Program-made: the position numbers and the translations under genes
Source of the DNA: Dolomedes plantarius
Taxonomy: Eukaryota > Arthropoda > Arachnida > Araneae > Dolomedidae
Direction of reading: 5' to 3'
Assembly: GCA_907164885.2 (NCBI GenBank)
Contig: OU015499.1
Location: 148,442,068-148,506,067 of the forward strand
DNA: 64,000 bases
In this document: piece after piece, positions 47,977-61,985 of the stretch
How the letters are laid out: every line of letters begins with the position of its first letter
Position numbering within the stretch: position 1 is the stretch's first letter
Notes under the pieces: generated by a model
Databases searched by the model: none
What the model was told of the DNA's origin: nothing
Seen by the model: only the letters and a program-made list of their open reading frames with translations

Positions 47977-49090
47977 ATGCCAGAAGAGCGAATGAGTATT
48001 TCCAGTGTAAATAAACTTTCCAATGAATGCCATTCCTTCAAGCAGAACCTTGCTGTTGCCGAAAATGAATGCCCTCCATGTGAGACGTTTAGATTTAGTC
48101 TAAATGTAAAAGGTTGCAGTGCACAGATTCCCCTTCTCACGGAAGAAACTTTCAAATGTTATTTATGCGATGGAAAATTTTCACACTTGGCCGCCTTAGA
48201 TATGCATCATTCGTACCACTTTATTAATAATCCTCGATGTACCCATACAGATGAACCTTTCATCTGCACTGTATGTGGGAAAAGATTTTATAAACAGAGT
48301 AGTTTAATAACACATCTCCGCATCCACAGGGGAGAGAAACCTTTCGCCTGCACCGTGTGTGGGAAAGCATTTTCTCAACGATGTAATTTTAAAAGACATC
48401 TCCGCACCCACACAGGAGAGAAACCTTTCGCCTGCACTATTTGTGAGAAACGGTTTTCTGAGCAGTGTCACTTAACAGCACACCTTAGAACCCACAGGGG
48501 GGAGAAACCTTTCGCCTGCACTGTATGTGAGAAAAGATTTTCTCAAGAGGGAAATTTAAAAATACATCTCCGCACACACACAGGAGAGAAACCTTTCGCC
48601 TGCACTGTATGTGGCAAAGATTTTTCTCGGCAGGATAATTTAAAAATACATCTCCGCACACACACAGGAGAGAAACCTTTCACCTGCAAGGTATGTCAGA
48701 AAAAATTTTCTCATCAGATCAGTTTAAAAATGCATCTCTCCAGACACACAGGAGAGAAACCTTTCGCCTGCACTGTATGTGAGAAAAGATTTTCTCGAGG
48801 GAAATTTAAAAATACATCTTCTCACACACACAAGAGAGAAACCTTTTGCCTGCATTGTATGTGAGAAAAAATTTTCTTTGCAGGGTGCTTTAAAAAAACA
48901 TCTTCGCAACCACACAGGAGAGAAACCTTTCGCCTGCACTATTTGTGAGAAACGGTTTTCTGAGCAGTGTCATGTAACAGCACATCTTAGAACCCATACG
49001 GGGGAGAAACCTTTCGCCTGCACTGTATGTGGGAAAGCATTTTCCCTACAGTCTACTTTAAAAAGACATCTCTGCACTCACACGGGATAG
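47977..49090 (+). pseudogene. C2H2 zinc-finger protein, copy B (frameshift in finger 7)
   Basis: The frame from ATG 47977 is open for 295 codons to 48864. The leader of about 70 residues is followed by a degenerate finger (CYLCDGKF...HHSYH, complete here) and six canonical C2H2 fingers. In the seventh, TCTCAAGAGGG has become TCTCGAGGG near 48796, a two-base loss. The proper frame resumes at 48779-49090 with three more fingers, ending at the same TAG as in copy A. Unlike copy A there is no stop after the leader, so a truncated protein with about seven fingers could be made. It is likely nuclear and DNA-binding if expressed. Confidence 0.82.
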
Positions 49091-49903
<813 letters not shown>

Positions 49904-50889
49904 CGCATCTCCCTACCCATTTAGTGATGTAATCAACTGTGTACTATCGTATGAAACGGGAGTTTTTGGCTCAAAGAAATATTTTTGTTCCACCGTGGTG
50001 AAAAAGGAAGTCAAACTCAGGTTTGGTGGTCTTTATTTACAGGAGGTATCGATTAGAAATGTGTTTTGGAATTAATCTAATGTTTTATGGCATTATTGAT
50101 TTTTTAAACATATCAATGCGGTATCGGTCATCACCTATCTCTGAGTGATACTTGGCCCACCTAATTGATTGAAGTAAAAAACTCATTATACCTGTTTATA
50201 CTGCAGTGAAGGGTGTCATGAAATGTCACTTATACAATACTTCTGGATTTTGTTTTTGCCTAATATTTAATTATAATTTTCAATATTTAACTTTTTTCTG
50301 CATCTGCTGTGTTCTGTAAATGAGGAAATAAATATGAATTTTGGTATCTTAATAAATATTTTAAGTTTCATATCTAGACTGGATTTTTTTCGCTTTTGTC
50401 TCTCTTGAATTTATTTTAAATGAATTTAGTATTTATTGTTTTATTCGAAGGGATTTTTGTAATATGCAGATATAGTTATATTTAATGCATGGTGCATTTA
50501 ATTTTAGTTTTTTATTCTTTAATATAAGATAATGTCTCAAATTTTTATGTATGAAATATATAATTTTAATTTTGAACTCAGCTCTTGAAAAATGTTTGAA
50601 ATTTATAAATTACATCAATTCTTGTCTATAGAATAATGGACTCTTTACTGAGTCTTGCAATATATTTGGACAGGACCTGTAATGACAGGACTGTCTGAGG
50701 GGTACCAGTAATCAAAAAGGAAACTTTTGGAAGTGACGTTTCGCATTATAAGACGATGTCTGGTTGGTATTTAAAGCAAGTTTTTATGAACATGTTTAGC
50801 AATTTGTTCGGCAGCTAAAATAAGTGATAAATTTTGTGTCTTACTCATATTATATTATATCTTGTACGCAAAAACACGAGTTATCTAAA
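49904..50889. other. 3' flank of zinc-finger gene, copy B
   Basis: Counterpart of 5559-6544; AATAAA motifs near 50325. No gene visible. Confidence 0.4.
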
Positions 50890-51800
50890 ATTCATATGAA
50901 TGTGGAGGCATCATTCCACACTGGCTGTTCAGATTAGCGACGACGCGAAGAGGTGTCCGTGTTGTGTACCCAAGGCTGCACGTGCCATCACACCAGGTGC
51001 AGGGCCCGTATGACAATATCGAATGCATGCAGACCACCAGCGTTCTTCTCTTTGCCTCCAGACACGGATACGTTCATCATGATGCTGCACGCAGAACCGA
51101 GACTCATCTGAAAAGACGACGGGTTTCCACTCTTATCCAGGTTTGTCGTTGGGCGGACCACTGTCGCCGCGCGTCTCTATTCTGCAGTGTCAACATAGAG
51201 AGGCCGCAATAATGGTCGCCTTGAAGACAGTCCGTGCTGCTCCAGACGTCATCGTACTGTCCGTGCGGATACTTGTGCTGCAAACAAGTCCATTTCCTGA
51301 GTCAAGGTCCGTGATGTGGCTGTGAGATACTGCAAGGCCGACCTAACAACATGTCTGTCCTCTAGGGAGTTAGTTGAGATCCTGCATGGCGTTCAGTATG
51401 ACCCTTCTGAACCCATGAATTCCATATTCGCATCACAGTTGTTTGATTCCGACCAGTGCGAGTAGCAATATCGCGGAACGATAAACCGCACTCTCGATGG
51501 GCCACGATCCTACCGTTATAGAATTCCGACACTCGATGGTAGCCGCTTCTCCTACTTATGCGAGGCATAACACGATCTTCTCACAAAAAACCAACAATCA
51601 AATGCAATTTCCGAATGTGAAACCAGATGCGTAACTTTCCTTTTATACAGAGTTTGAGATGCCGTTTCTCTCTCCTGCGTCGTTCGATTGCGCTTAAATG
51701 CTAATCACTTGCATATCCCAGCATCTTTTTTCCTTTCATTCGAATTTGACATTTATATCATCCCTCCTTCATGGTGTTGCAGTTTTAATGGCCAGCAGTG
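50890..51800 (-). mobile_element. Tcb2-like Tc1 transposon, truncated, copy B
   Basis: Same right terminus (…CCAGCAGTG before TA at 51801) and same missing left third as copy A. The N-terminal frame MPRISRRSGYHRVSEF at 51568-51362 contains GRNQTTVMRIWNSWVQKGH. A 30-bp loss relative to copy A removes part of the linker near 51362. The first catalytic Asp region is still readable near 51110. Confidence 0.78.
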
Positions 51801-51801
51801 T

Positions 51802-52750
51802 ATTTACCACGGGAAATAAATCAAGGTCATGAGGAGCTTTTCATTTCAAAACACGCGAGTTGCAATGCTTCACCTTTTCTTTTCGGAACAATATCGTACC
51901 TTTTATTTCGCATTCAGCAACATTCCTTACCCTTTTCCTGGAAATGAAATGGGGAAGAGAACAAAGGAAAAGAAACGTAAGCAAACTGAGATCAGAATTC
52001 CTTGAAGAAGACATATCAGGGGTGAGAACTGGATCTCTCGGCTTTCGAAAAGTTTTTTCATCAAATGGCCAATTGGAATTTTGTCAGTAGTGAGTGAACA
52101 TGCCTAAGCGTAAAGATTTTAGTGTTAGACAAAATCAAGAAATGCTGAAAAGATATGACGAGATGCCAAAATGCAGCCAACGAGAAGCTTCAAAACTAGG
52201 GATTTTCTCAATATGTCTAATTCAACTTGTTGAAGCAAAGATTCGCCATTTCTGATGAAATTAAAAGGAATGGAAACTTATCCCTCAAAAATAAAAACGC
52301 GATGAAAAATCTGATGACACAGAGTCTGCACTTTTAAACTGGTTTGTGAACGCGAGAATACAAAAAAATACCTATTTCTAGACCCTGTGAGCCTTTGGAG
52401 ATGCCCCTGGGACAATATAATACGACAGTGTTTAGCTGAAACGTTTGCGGGGAAACTGATGTGATGTATGGCAATTAAAGGGATGCATTTTACGACTATT
52501 CCATCCCAATGTCTTATCAGTCTTTGTTTTCGAAAAGCAAAGAAAGAACCGTGCCTTTTTAGTGTTTAAGTGGATTTTTTTTGAAAAATGAAAAGAAAGT
52601 TAAAAGTAGAAGCTGATTCTTAAAACCGATGGATTGATTCTTTAAAGATAGAATTTTAACATGGAAATAATACTTTTGCTTTTGCGATATTGATTCTTAT
52701 AACCGTTTGATTCTTATAATCACTGATCACTATAAGCGGTGGTTACTGTA
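51802..52750 (+). mobile_element. pogo/Tigger-type remnant, copy B
   Basis: It keeps an N-terminal CENP-B-type HTH that copy A lost (next entry) and the same second-domain phrases (SALLNWF-VNARIQK-like, with more stops here). The termini are not defined. Confidence 0.55.
52100..52255 (+). pseudogene. Tigger transposase N-terminal psq-like HTH
   Basis: A 51-codon frame starts MPKRKDFSVRQNQEMLKRYD and continues EMPKCSQREASKLGI. This is the CENP-B N-terminal helix-turn-helix found in Tigger/pogo transposases (KRK..L...K..IL..YD..PK.SQRE.A..L.I). It runs into a stop after QLVEAKIRHF. Confidence 0.72.
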
Positions 52751-52768
52751 TGTATATATATATATATA
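52751..52768. repeat. (TA)n left of copy-B-specific Tc1
   Basis: A short TA-rich tract, the counterpart of the left part of the 320-bp tract in copy A. Confidence 0.85.
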
Positions 52769-54178
52769 CACTCATGGACAAAAAATTAGCGCACCAAGTA
52801 GTAGTCGTCAAAATGAAACGAAATTTTCATACGTAATGACTACTTTGATATAAGTAAATGATAAGAAAATCAAAGAAAAAGGATAATTTATTTCAGAGAA
52901 AAGGGCAAAAGAACGGAGGAGTTAATACTCCGTTGGACCCCCTCTAGCGTGAATGCACGATGCGATACGATCGGGCATTGAGTCATACAAGTTCTGTATG
53001 ATGTCTTGAGACATTTCGTTCCATATTTGCTGTAACCTTGCCTATAGTTCGTTCAAACTCGTGGGATGCCCAACTCGTTGTCCCAAATGATCCCAGATAT
53101 GCTCGATTGGAGACAAATCTGGGGATCGGGCAGGCCAAGGAATGGTAGTAATAGTGCGGAGACAGTCTTGTGACACCCTTGCCGTATGAGGCCGAGCATT
53201 GTCTTGTTGAAAATGGCTCCTGGGAGCCGTTGCATGAGTGGCAACACATGTGGTTACAGGATTTCATGAACCTACCGCCGGGCTGTCATGGTGCCACGGA
53301 ACAATACTAGGGGTGACCGTGTATTGTAGGCAATGGCACCCCATACCATCACACCAGCTGTGGGAGCGATGTGTCGCTGTACAGCAAAGGCAGGATTGAA
53401 GCGTTCACCACGGGCTCTCCACACCCGAACACGATTAAGATCACTGCCGATATTGAATCTGGATTCGTCGCTAAAGACGACCTGGTTCCATTCCGCTGCA
53501 GTCCAGTTTCCTCATGCGCGGCAAAACTCGAAACGGAGGCGTCGATGGGTGGGCGTCAAGGGCAGCACACGTAATGGGCGCCGCGATACCAACTGTCCTT
53601 CAGCCAGGTGCCTTCGTATGGTTCGAGAAGACACAGAGGCCCCTAGTGAAGGTGCTACCTGTGCCTGGATGGCGGCTGATGAAGCAGTTGGCTGTACGCG
53701 TGCATTTCTTACGATGTGGCGGTCTTCTCGACGACTGGTCTGTCGAGGGCGTCCTGAGCCTGGTCTTCGTGTACATGACATCTCTCGGATCCACTGGTCC
53801 CAACACCTCCTCACAACACAATCAGAGCGGCCTAATTGACGAGCTACTCGCCTAGCTGACCACCCAGCTTCCATCATCCCGACGATTCTCCCCCTCTCAA
53901 ACTGCGACAACTGCTTATATTGTCTTCGAACACGGCGTAATGGCATGTATATCTCAGCTCTTCCTTTGTAAATGATTCAGCACACTCAAACAAGCTTTGG
54001 TTACCTGTTTTATACTCCACAGAGTACGATGTTCAACGCCCTCTACCGGCTATACGTAATGCGCAATCACGCTGCATTTCTAATCATTTGCATATCTCCC
54101 CGACATGTACCTTCATTGCAAGTTTCGTTACGATCCCGCAATTATTTCTTGGTGCGCTAATTTTTTTGTCCATGAGTG
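52769..54178 (-). mobile_element. Tc1-like element, copy B only
   Basis: TIRs CACTCATGGACAAAAAATTA and the inverse partner (one extra A), about 30 bp, flanked by TA inside the microsatellite. It is 1410 bp, full length for Tc1. It is absent from copy A, where only the TA tract stands. Confidence 0.93.
52922..53946 (-). pseudogene. Tc1-like transposase with several stops
   Basis: Starts MPLRRVRRQYKQLSQFERGR with HTH regions WSARRVARQLGRSDCVVRRC and, later, SSRTIRRHL. A TGA replaces Arg after FEFCRA. Then VVFSDESRFN (first Asp), MVWGAIAYNT, two more stops (a TAG after MTARR, a TAA where Gln is expected), a one-base loss that turns IFQQDNARPHTA into a shifted frame (second Asp), and PARSPDLSPIEHIWDHLG (third). 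It ends CIHARGGPTEY at 52922. At least four lesions. Confidence 0.9.
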
Positions 54179-54188
54179 TATATACATA
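54179..54188. repeat. (TA)n between copy-B Tc1 and mariner
   Basis: Ten bases TATATACATA, the residual microsatellite between two TA-targeting elements. Confidence 0.7.
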
Positions 54189-55657
54189 CAGGGTGTCCCA
54201 TAATGATTGGTACAAATTTTAAGGGGAGGTAAGGCATGTCAAAAGGATTCAAAATTGCATAGCAACCCATGGATGCAAACGTCAGCGTACGCCGCTAGGT
54301 GGTGTTGGAGCGGAAAGATCCCGAGGAAAAAAATCTGATTTTTCGTCATTCGAGCAATAGTCGCCTTAAGACCATGCAACATTATTCGAATAAGGAGCTG
54401 GCAGACATACATTTAGTGTATGGACAGGACGATTGCAATGCACAAATAGCCCAACGACTGTAACGCGAACGGTTCCCACAGCGAGCTATACCGGACCGTC
54501 GTGTGTTTTCGAATGTCCATCACAATTTGTTTGAATATGGTTAATTCAGAGGTAGTAGGAAGAGTGAGGGTAGACCACGAGTGACTCGTACGCCCTCCAT
54601 GGAACAGAATGTGCTGGATGCCGTAGAGAGGAATCCGAGTACCAGCATTCGTGCCGTTGCTACTGTCGTAAGACGATCTCGGAATACTGTACATCGTGTT
54701 TTGCAAGCCGAATCCTTATACCCATATCATCTTCAAAGGGTACAGACACTGCTCCCCTCATATCATCCTGCACGTGTGCGTTTTGCGCAGTGGTATCTCA
54801 GCCAATGTTGCCAAGATGTAAATTTTCCATCTTACGTTTTGCTCACGGATGAGTCATATTTCACGCGAGATGGTGTGTTTAACCAACACAATGCGCATTT
54901 ATGGGCTCACGAGAACCCTCACGGAGTGAGACTGCATGATGCCCAACATCCGTTTTCAGTGAATGTTTGGGCTGGTTTGGTCGGTAACTACTTAGTAGGG
55001 CCTTACCTGTTACCATCACCTTTGACATCGGCAAAGTATCTCATCTCTTTGGAAGAGGTTTTACCAGGGTTGCTTCAGTCTCTGCCGCAAAATGTGAGAA
55101 GAAACATGTGGTTTCAACATGATGGGGCGCCTCCCCATTATGGAAGATGTGTTCGTAGCCATTTGAGTGCTTCGTTTGGCAATAGTGGATAGGGCGTGGC
55201 GGACCGGTTGTCTGGCCCCCACGCTCTCCGTATATAAGAAGCCTGGATTTCTTTCTTTGGGGTGCACTTAAATGTGCTGTGTATGAAACACCTGTCGAGT
55301 CTGAAATGTATCTGGTTGCAAGAATTGTTTGCGCCGCTGCAGATATCCAAGCAAATCCAGGTGTTTTCGAACGTGTCCGCCAATCCATGGTCCGTCGCTG
55401 TAACGCTTGCATCTCTTGTAATAGTGGAAACTGAGGATCTTTTGTAACCTTTCCAAATGGTATCATCTACCACAGCATATGTAATATCTATGAGCAATAA
55501 ATATTTCTGATAATCTCTGTCTTGTATTCCTTCATTTCTTGTACCTCTGATACCACTTTCCCAAGATGTTTGAAACCATGGGTTGCTATGCAATTGAATC
55601 CTTTTGACATGCCCTACCTCCCCTTAAAATTTGTCCCAATCATTATGGGACACCCTG
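54189..55657 (+). mobile_element. mariner-family transposon with long TIRs, copy B
   Basis: Counterpart of 8576-10032, TA on both sides. It is 1469 bp. Both TIRs are nearly intact, the right one ending CACCCTG rather than the CACCATG of copy A. Confidence 0.9.
54374..55434 (+). pseudogene. mariner transposase with DUF4817-like N-terminus, copy B
   Basis: Same domain order as 8761-9809. Copy B has an additional stop where CTGTATCGC became CTGTAACGC (near 54462) and a TAG at the frameshift zone near 55190, but keeps the ENPH residues before GVRLHDAQHPF. Catalytic motifs LLTDESYF, WFQHDGAPPHY and LDFFLWG are readable. Confidence 0.85.

Positions 55658-55717
<60 letters not shown>
55658..55717. 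repeat. (TA)n between mariner and Tigger-1, copy B
   Basis: Sixty bases of TA; only 14 bases in copy A. Confidence 0.95.
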
Positions 55718-57389
<1,672 letters not shown>

Positions 57390-58153
57390 CAGTAGAAGCT
57401 CTTTAATCCCACACGTCCGGGACCTCAGTCGTGCCGAATCAGCGATTGTGTCAGATTATCGAACGTCAATTTTAACAGGGATACCAAAGATAAATCTTTC
57501 TAGATAAAAATGCAGACGATTGAAACTCGTATTTCGCGTACTTTCTGAACCTGTGCAGACAATATAAATATCCGGCAAAGTACATACATACAGTATGTAT
57601 TTCGTCATTCTAACAACTGCGGGGTTTAAAGAAAAACGACAAAAATACACATGAGCGTTAGTGCTTAAAAATGTCTCTAATATCACGTTGCTTCCATGAT
57701 TCTGATCCCTTCGTCAAAAAGTCGTTATGGATTATAAACAAATTTATGAGTTCTGCAGAGTAGTAACTTTTGTTGGATTCGGCAAATTTTATAAATGTAT
57801 ACAATGCATCAGAAGAACTCGTGCTGGGCTTCGAGAACATTGCGCAAACGTGATTTGTAACTGTTAGAAAACAGGAAACACTGTACTGAAATGAAGACAG
57901 AACTTGCAGTTGGTTACAATAAACATTGAGCGAACTGAAAATGCAGGAACAAGGGTCCTAGACAACACTGCATAATTGCGTGAAACGCAGACGAACTTAA
58001 AAGCCACCTGGCGGGTACAGCCCAGTGTGGTGGGTACCGTACAGTGCAGTGAGGGACGTTGAATCCTCCCGAAAAAACCCGAAAGCAGGCTGCTTATCAG
58101 TGCCAGATTAATGAATGTGCCGAATGGTAGAATGCCGGGCTAAAGAGCTTCTA

Positions 58154-58156
<3 letters not shown>
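57390..58156 (-). mobile_element. Tigger-2, copy B
   Basis: Counterpart of 15672-16438, 767 bp, TA flanks. The minus-strand C-terminal transposase fragment (DALYTFIKF...RDIRDIFKH) is at 57658-57840. Confidence 0.88.

Positions 58157-58232
<76 letters not shown>
58157..58232. repeat. (TA)n between Tigger-2 and Tcb1-like Tc1, copy B
   Basis: Seventy-six bases of TA against 64 in copy A. Confidence 0.95.
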
Positions 58233-58235
<3 letters not shown>

Positions 58236-58578
58236 TGAAGTGCCACTGAATTAGGGATACCTACCTAGTAACGAGTTGGGCCTCCTCTGGCCTTGATAAC
58301 GGCTGCCACACGACGAGGCATAGATTCAACAAGTTTCTGGAAACGTTCCACGGGAATGGCTTGCCAAATATTGGCTAAAGCTGTCCATAATTTAGTAAGG
58401 TTCTTTGGTGCTGTGTGATGGCCTTTCACGCCTTGTTCCAAAACATCCCAAAGATGCTCAATAGGATTTAAGTCTGGGCTTCTAGGTGGCCAATTCATGA
58501 CAGAGAAGTCAGAGGAATGCTCATCCAACTAGCCAGTAGCCAACAGGTAGTTTTCTTCACTTTCTTCAAAATTAGTAC

Positions 58579-58794
58579 GTGAATGTCCCAGAGCTCCTTA
58601 TAATTATTTTCAAAGATTTATACGACTTATTAAATGAAACTGCACCATCCCTAACATATTTCAGAGAGCTGCTGCAAGCCTCTTTACCCCGTGATATTTT
58701 CCAAGCGTCTGAGTCGGTCTTTGTTAAAATCCCGCTCAATTTACTTGCTGACATTTCATTTGGAAACTTCCAGAACTTATCCTTACGTAACTGA
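58579..58794 (+). other. Open coding-like block captured in the Tc1
   Basis: 71 codons beginning MNVPELLIIIFKDLYDLLNE and ending FGNFQNLSLRN. It is not a transposase and I do not recognise the family. Copy A has a stop in this frame. The block is carried opposite to the transposase reading direction. It might be a transduplicated host exon. Confidence 0.35.
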
Positions 58795-59319
58795 ATCGCC
58801 TGCCCTGATCTAATTTAAAATCCCTCACCTGAATAATTTTTTTTAAGATGGACCATCAGGTGGCGGCCTCTATTGATCACTTTTGCTATTAAAACCCCCG
58901 TTTCAATAGCTCTTTTTCCCGATATTTCGTGATTTCACAGTTTTAAATTGTTAATTCCTATTTTTTCTAAGCAAAACCCCCGTTTAAGGTTCCCACGGTT
59001 CTTCCCCATAATTAAGGCATTACAATGTCGACAATGAAGTGTTGACTTCAGGTATATTAACAGATGAAGACATTATTCATGATGTGACAAGTAGCAGGTA
59101 GACTTACAAATAACTGTTAAGAAAGCTAACTCGAGAAAGCTAAATTATGGCCGAAGCTGGGATGTTGACCTTTCATTTGCATCTTCCTTCATTTTGTTCC
59201 ATGGCCTACGCTTAAGGAGGATTTCATTTTCAGTTTTGTCTCGGTCCCACGTATAAGCCTAGTTACGGTCATTTCAAAATTTAAATATGAATGCTTTATT
59301 AAAAACTGCGATTTAAAGG

Positions 59320-60118
59320 TATTTTAGTTTTAATACGTGACAGTGTATGGAATTCGCTATTGAAAACTATTTTCAGCTTTAATACTTAAAAGGGAATAAA
59401 ATTTGCGTTTGGAAACCATTTCCAACTTTATTACTTGATGATGTCAAAAATTTGCGATTGAAAACCCTTTTCAGCTTTAATTTACTTGACAATGTCTAAA
59501 ATTTGCTCAGCTTTAATACTTGACGATGTCAAAAATTTGCGATTGAAAACCCTTTTCAGCTTTAATTTACTTGACAATGTCTAAAATTTGCTCAGCTTTA
59601 ATACTTGATAATGTCTAAAATTTGCGCTTGGAAACCATTTTCAGCTTTAATACTTGACAGATATTAAAATTTGCGATTGAAAACCATTTTCAGTTTTAAT
59701 GCGTTACAGTGTCTAAAATTTACGATCGAAAACAATTTTCAGCTTTTAATACTTAAAAGGGAATAAAATTTGCGTTTGGAAACCATTTCCTGCTTAAATA
59801 CTTGACAAAGTCTAAAATTTGCGATTGGACATCCTTTTCAGCTTTAATACTTGATAATGTCTAAAATTTGCGACTGGAAACCATTTGCAGTTTTAATACT
59901 TGACAGGTATTAAAATTTTCGGTTGAAAACCATTTTCAGCTTCAATACGTGACAGTGTCTAAAATTTACGATAGAAAACCATTTTCAGCTTTTAATACTT
60001 GACAGGGATTAAAATTTTCGATTAGAAACCATTTTCAGCTGTAATACATGACATTGTCTAATATTTGCTCCTGAAAACCACTTTCAGCTTTAACACTTGA
60101 CAGCGATGAAAATTTGCG
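59320..60118. repeat. Minisatellite, about 50-bp unit, 17 units in copy B
   Basis: Same unit as 17594-18167. I count 17 units here against 12 in copy A. The extra units repeat the sequence of neighbouring ones (for example two TACTTAAAAGGGAATAAAAT units), as expected from unequal exchange or slippage. Two further units stand at 60310-60385. Confidence 0.88.
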
Positions 60119-61135
60119 ATTATTGTTCATTTCTCTCCATTCCGTAGCAGTTTTTAAAGAGAGAAATAATATAAAACTCTGGTTTGAGAGTAGAAATATT
60201 TTTGAGGGGCTTAAGGAAATTGAAAGACGGTTTTTTTAACGTACTAGGGTGAGTAATTAATCCTTAACTGATTAGACAGCCAGGAAATCTATTTTAATTC
60301 TTTAAAATATTTAGCTTTAATACTTGACATTGTCTAAAATTTGCGATTGGAAACCCTTTTCAGCTTTAATACTTGACAGCGGTTAAAACTAAAGCGATTA
60401 AAACTATCTTCAGCAGTTTGGTGCATAAAATATAGGTCTAAAAGCCCATAAATGATATTTGCAATATTAAATACAGTGCATGGAACCCATGAATCTTCAA
60501 GTTGTACGTACAACTATTTACAGTAATTTAAGGGGACTTGGTACCCATTGAAGGAATATTTTTGCAGAAGTATATTTACCTATAATATAAACATATTATT
60601 ACAGGTAATACTTAGATAAACTGATTTTAACAAGAAAAAAATCATTTTTTGGATAAAAATTGAGAAATTTATTTTTTTTATAAAAATTGAAGAATTAAAA
60701 AAATTGTTTTTCTTCTTTAGTTTTCAAAATTCTAACATTATTATTTTCGGATGTGTACGACATTACACTTTATAATTTTATGGATAAATTTTATAACTGA
60801 TGAATTAGTCCTTTGCAGTTTGCCCGATCGCTATTTTTTTTTCCACCATCCATGTATTCTTGGTATACTCTTGACACTGTCGACCTTGAAAATCCTAGCT
60901 GTCTGACGATTTCGGAAATTGAATGGCCCATGCGTCGCGCACCTACGATTTGTCCACGATCGAAGGCGTCTAAATCAGGCAGTTTACCCATACTGGCAAT
61001 TCCAACAACTAATTCAGAACAACCACAGTACGCGCTATATATGCAGTTACCACAGCGCCCTCACTTGCGCATACATGATGCGCAGCGCTAAACAATTTGC
61101 ATAGGCTTTGCTATCCCTAATTCAGTGGCACTTCA

Positions 61136-61138
<3 letters not shown>

Positions 61139-61215
<77 letters not shown>
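61139..61215. repeat. (TA)n right of the Tcb1-like Tc1, copy B
   Basis: Seventy-seven bases of TA against 33 in copy A. Confidence 0.95.
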
Positions 61216-61222
<7 letters not shown>

Positions 61223-61313
61223 TAAACTTTTTATTACGATTTTGCGGTAATTGTAAGGCAATTAAGTGTTCTTTATGGTGGAGTAGGATAATGATATAAG
61301 GTTGACGAAGCGA

Positions 61314-61596
61314 CCTGTATTTGTAAGAATGATAGCATGGAGGGATTGTTCGCTATTTTACCAACACGTTGGTTGTGATTTCGAATACCCTAGAAGACAC
61401 TTGTCGCCAGGGCCTGTGTGTATGTCTCTAGAGTTTCATGACGTGGGCCTCGGCGGAAGTCGGGCGTTGCGCGGGGGTTCTCGGGGCCCCCGTTTCTTTA
61501 GGTTTGGAGTCCCGTCCCGTGGTGGGTCCCTCACGAAGGGTCGTCGCAACGCCTCGACTGCCGCCGAGACCCTACGTCATGTTAGTATTTTTACTC
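61314..61596 (+). mobile_element. tRNA-derived SINE with GC-rich body, copy B
   Basis: Counterpart of 19308-19590 with the same GC-rich body. In the A-box region copy B reads TAGCATGGAGGG. Confidence 0.5.
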
Positions 61597-61985
61597 GTGT
61601 CCCGATCATTTTGCAAAATTTTCATAAATTCCATTAAAATGTACAGAATTCGATGTTTTGGATTGATAAAAATTTTATATTTTTTACTGTAGTTATTAAT
61701 TTATTTAATGTAATTTTGAATTAACTATAAAACTATAAATAATATTTTCATTATTTCATATTTTAATTATAAAATAAATAACTAATTAATTTATATTATT
61801 ATGAACTCCATAGAATAGTAGTACATAATTTTATATTAATCATAAAATTGCTCCTTTCAATTCACTCTGTTTGTTTAAAATTATATAATTCCGTTATTCA
61901 TGACTGCAACGTTAAGATGATCTTTAAAGAGAAAACAAAATTGAATTTTAGCTGTCCTCAGCGTAGCTAAAATTACGTATAACGT

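Larger units (their letters stand above)
58233..61138 (-). mobile_element. Tcb1-like Tc1 with foreign interior, copy B
   Basis: 2906 bp, TIRs CACTGAAGTGCCACTGAATT, TA flanks. The C-terminal transposase is at 58265-58528 (SPDLNPIEHLWDVLE...ARGGPTRY) and the N-terminal at 60791-60991 (MGKLPDLDAFDRGQ...). The coding-like foreign block is open at 58579-58794 on the plus strand. The minisatellite is longer than in copy A. Confidence 0.9.
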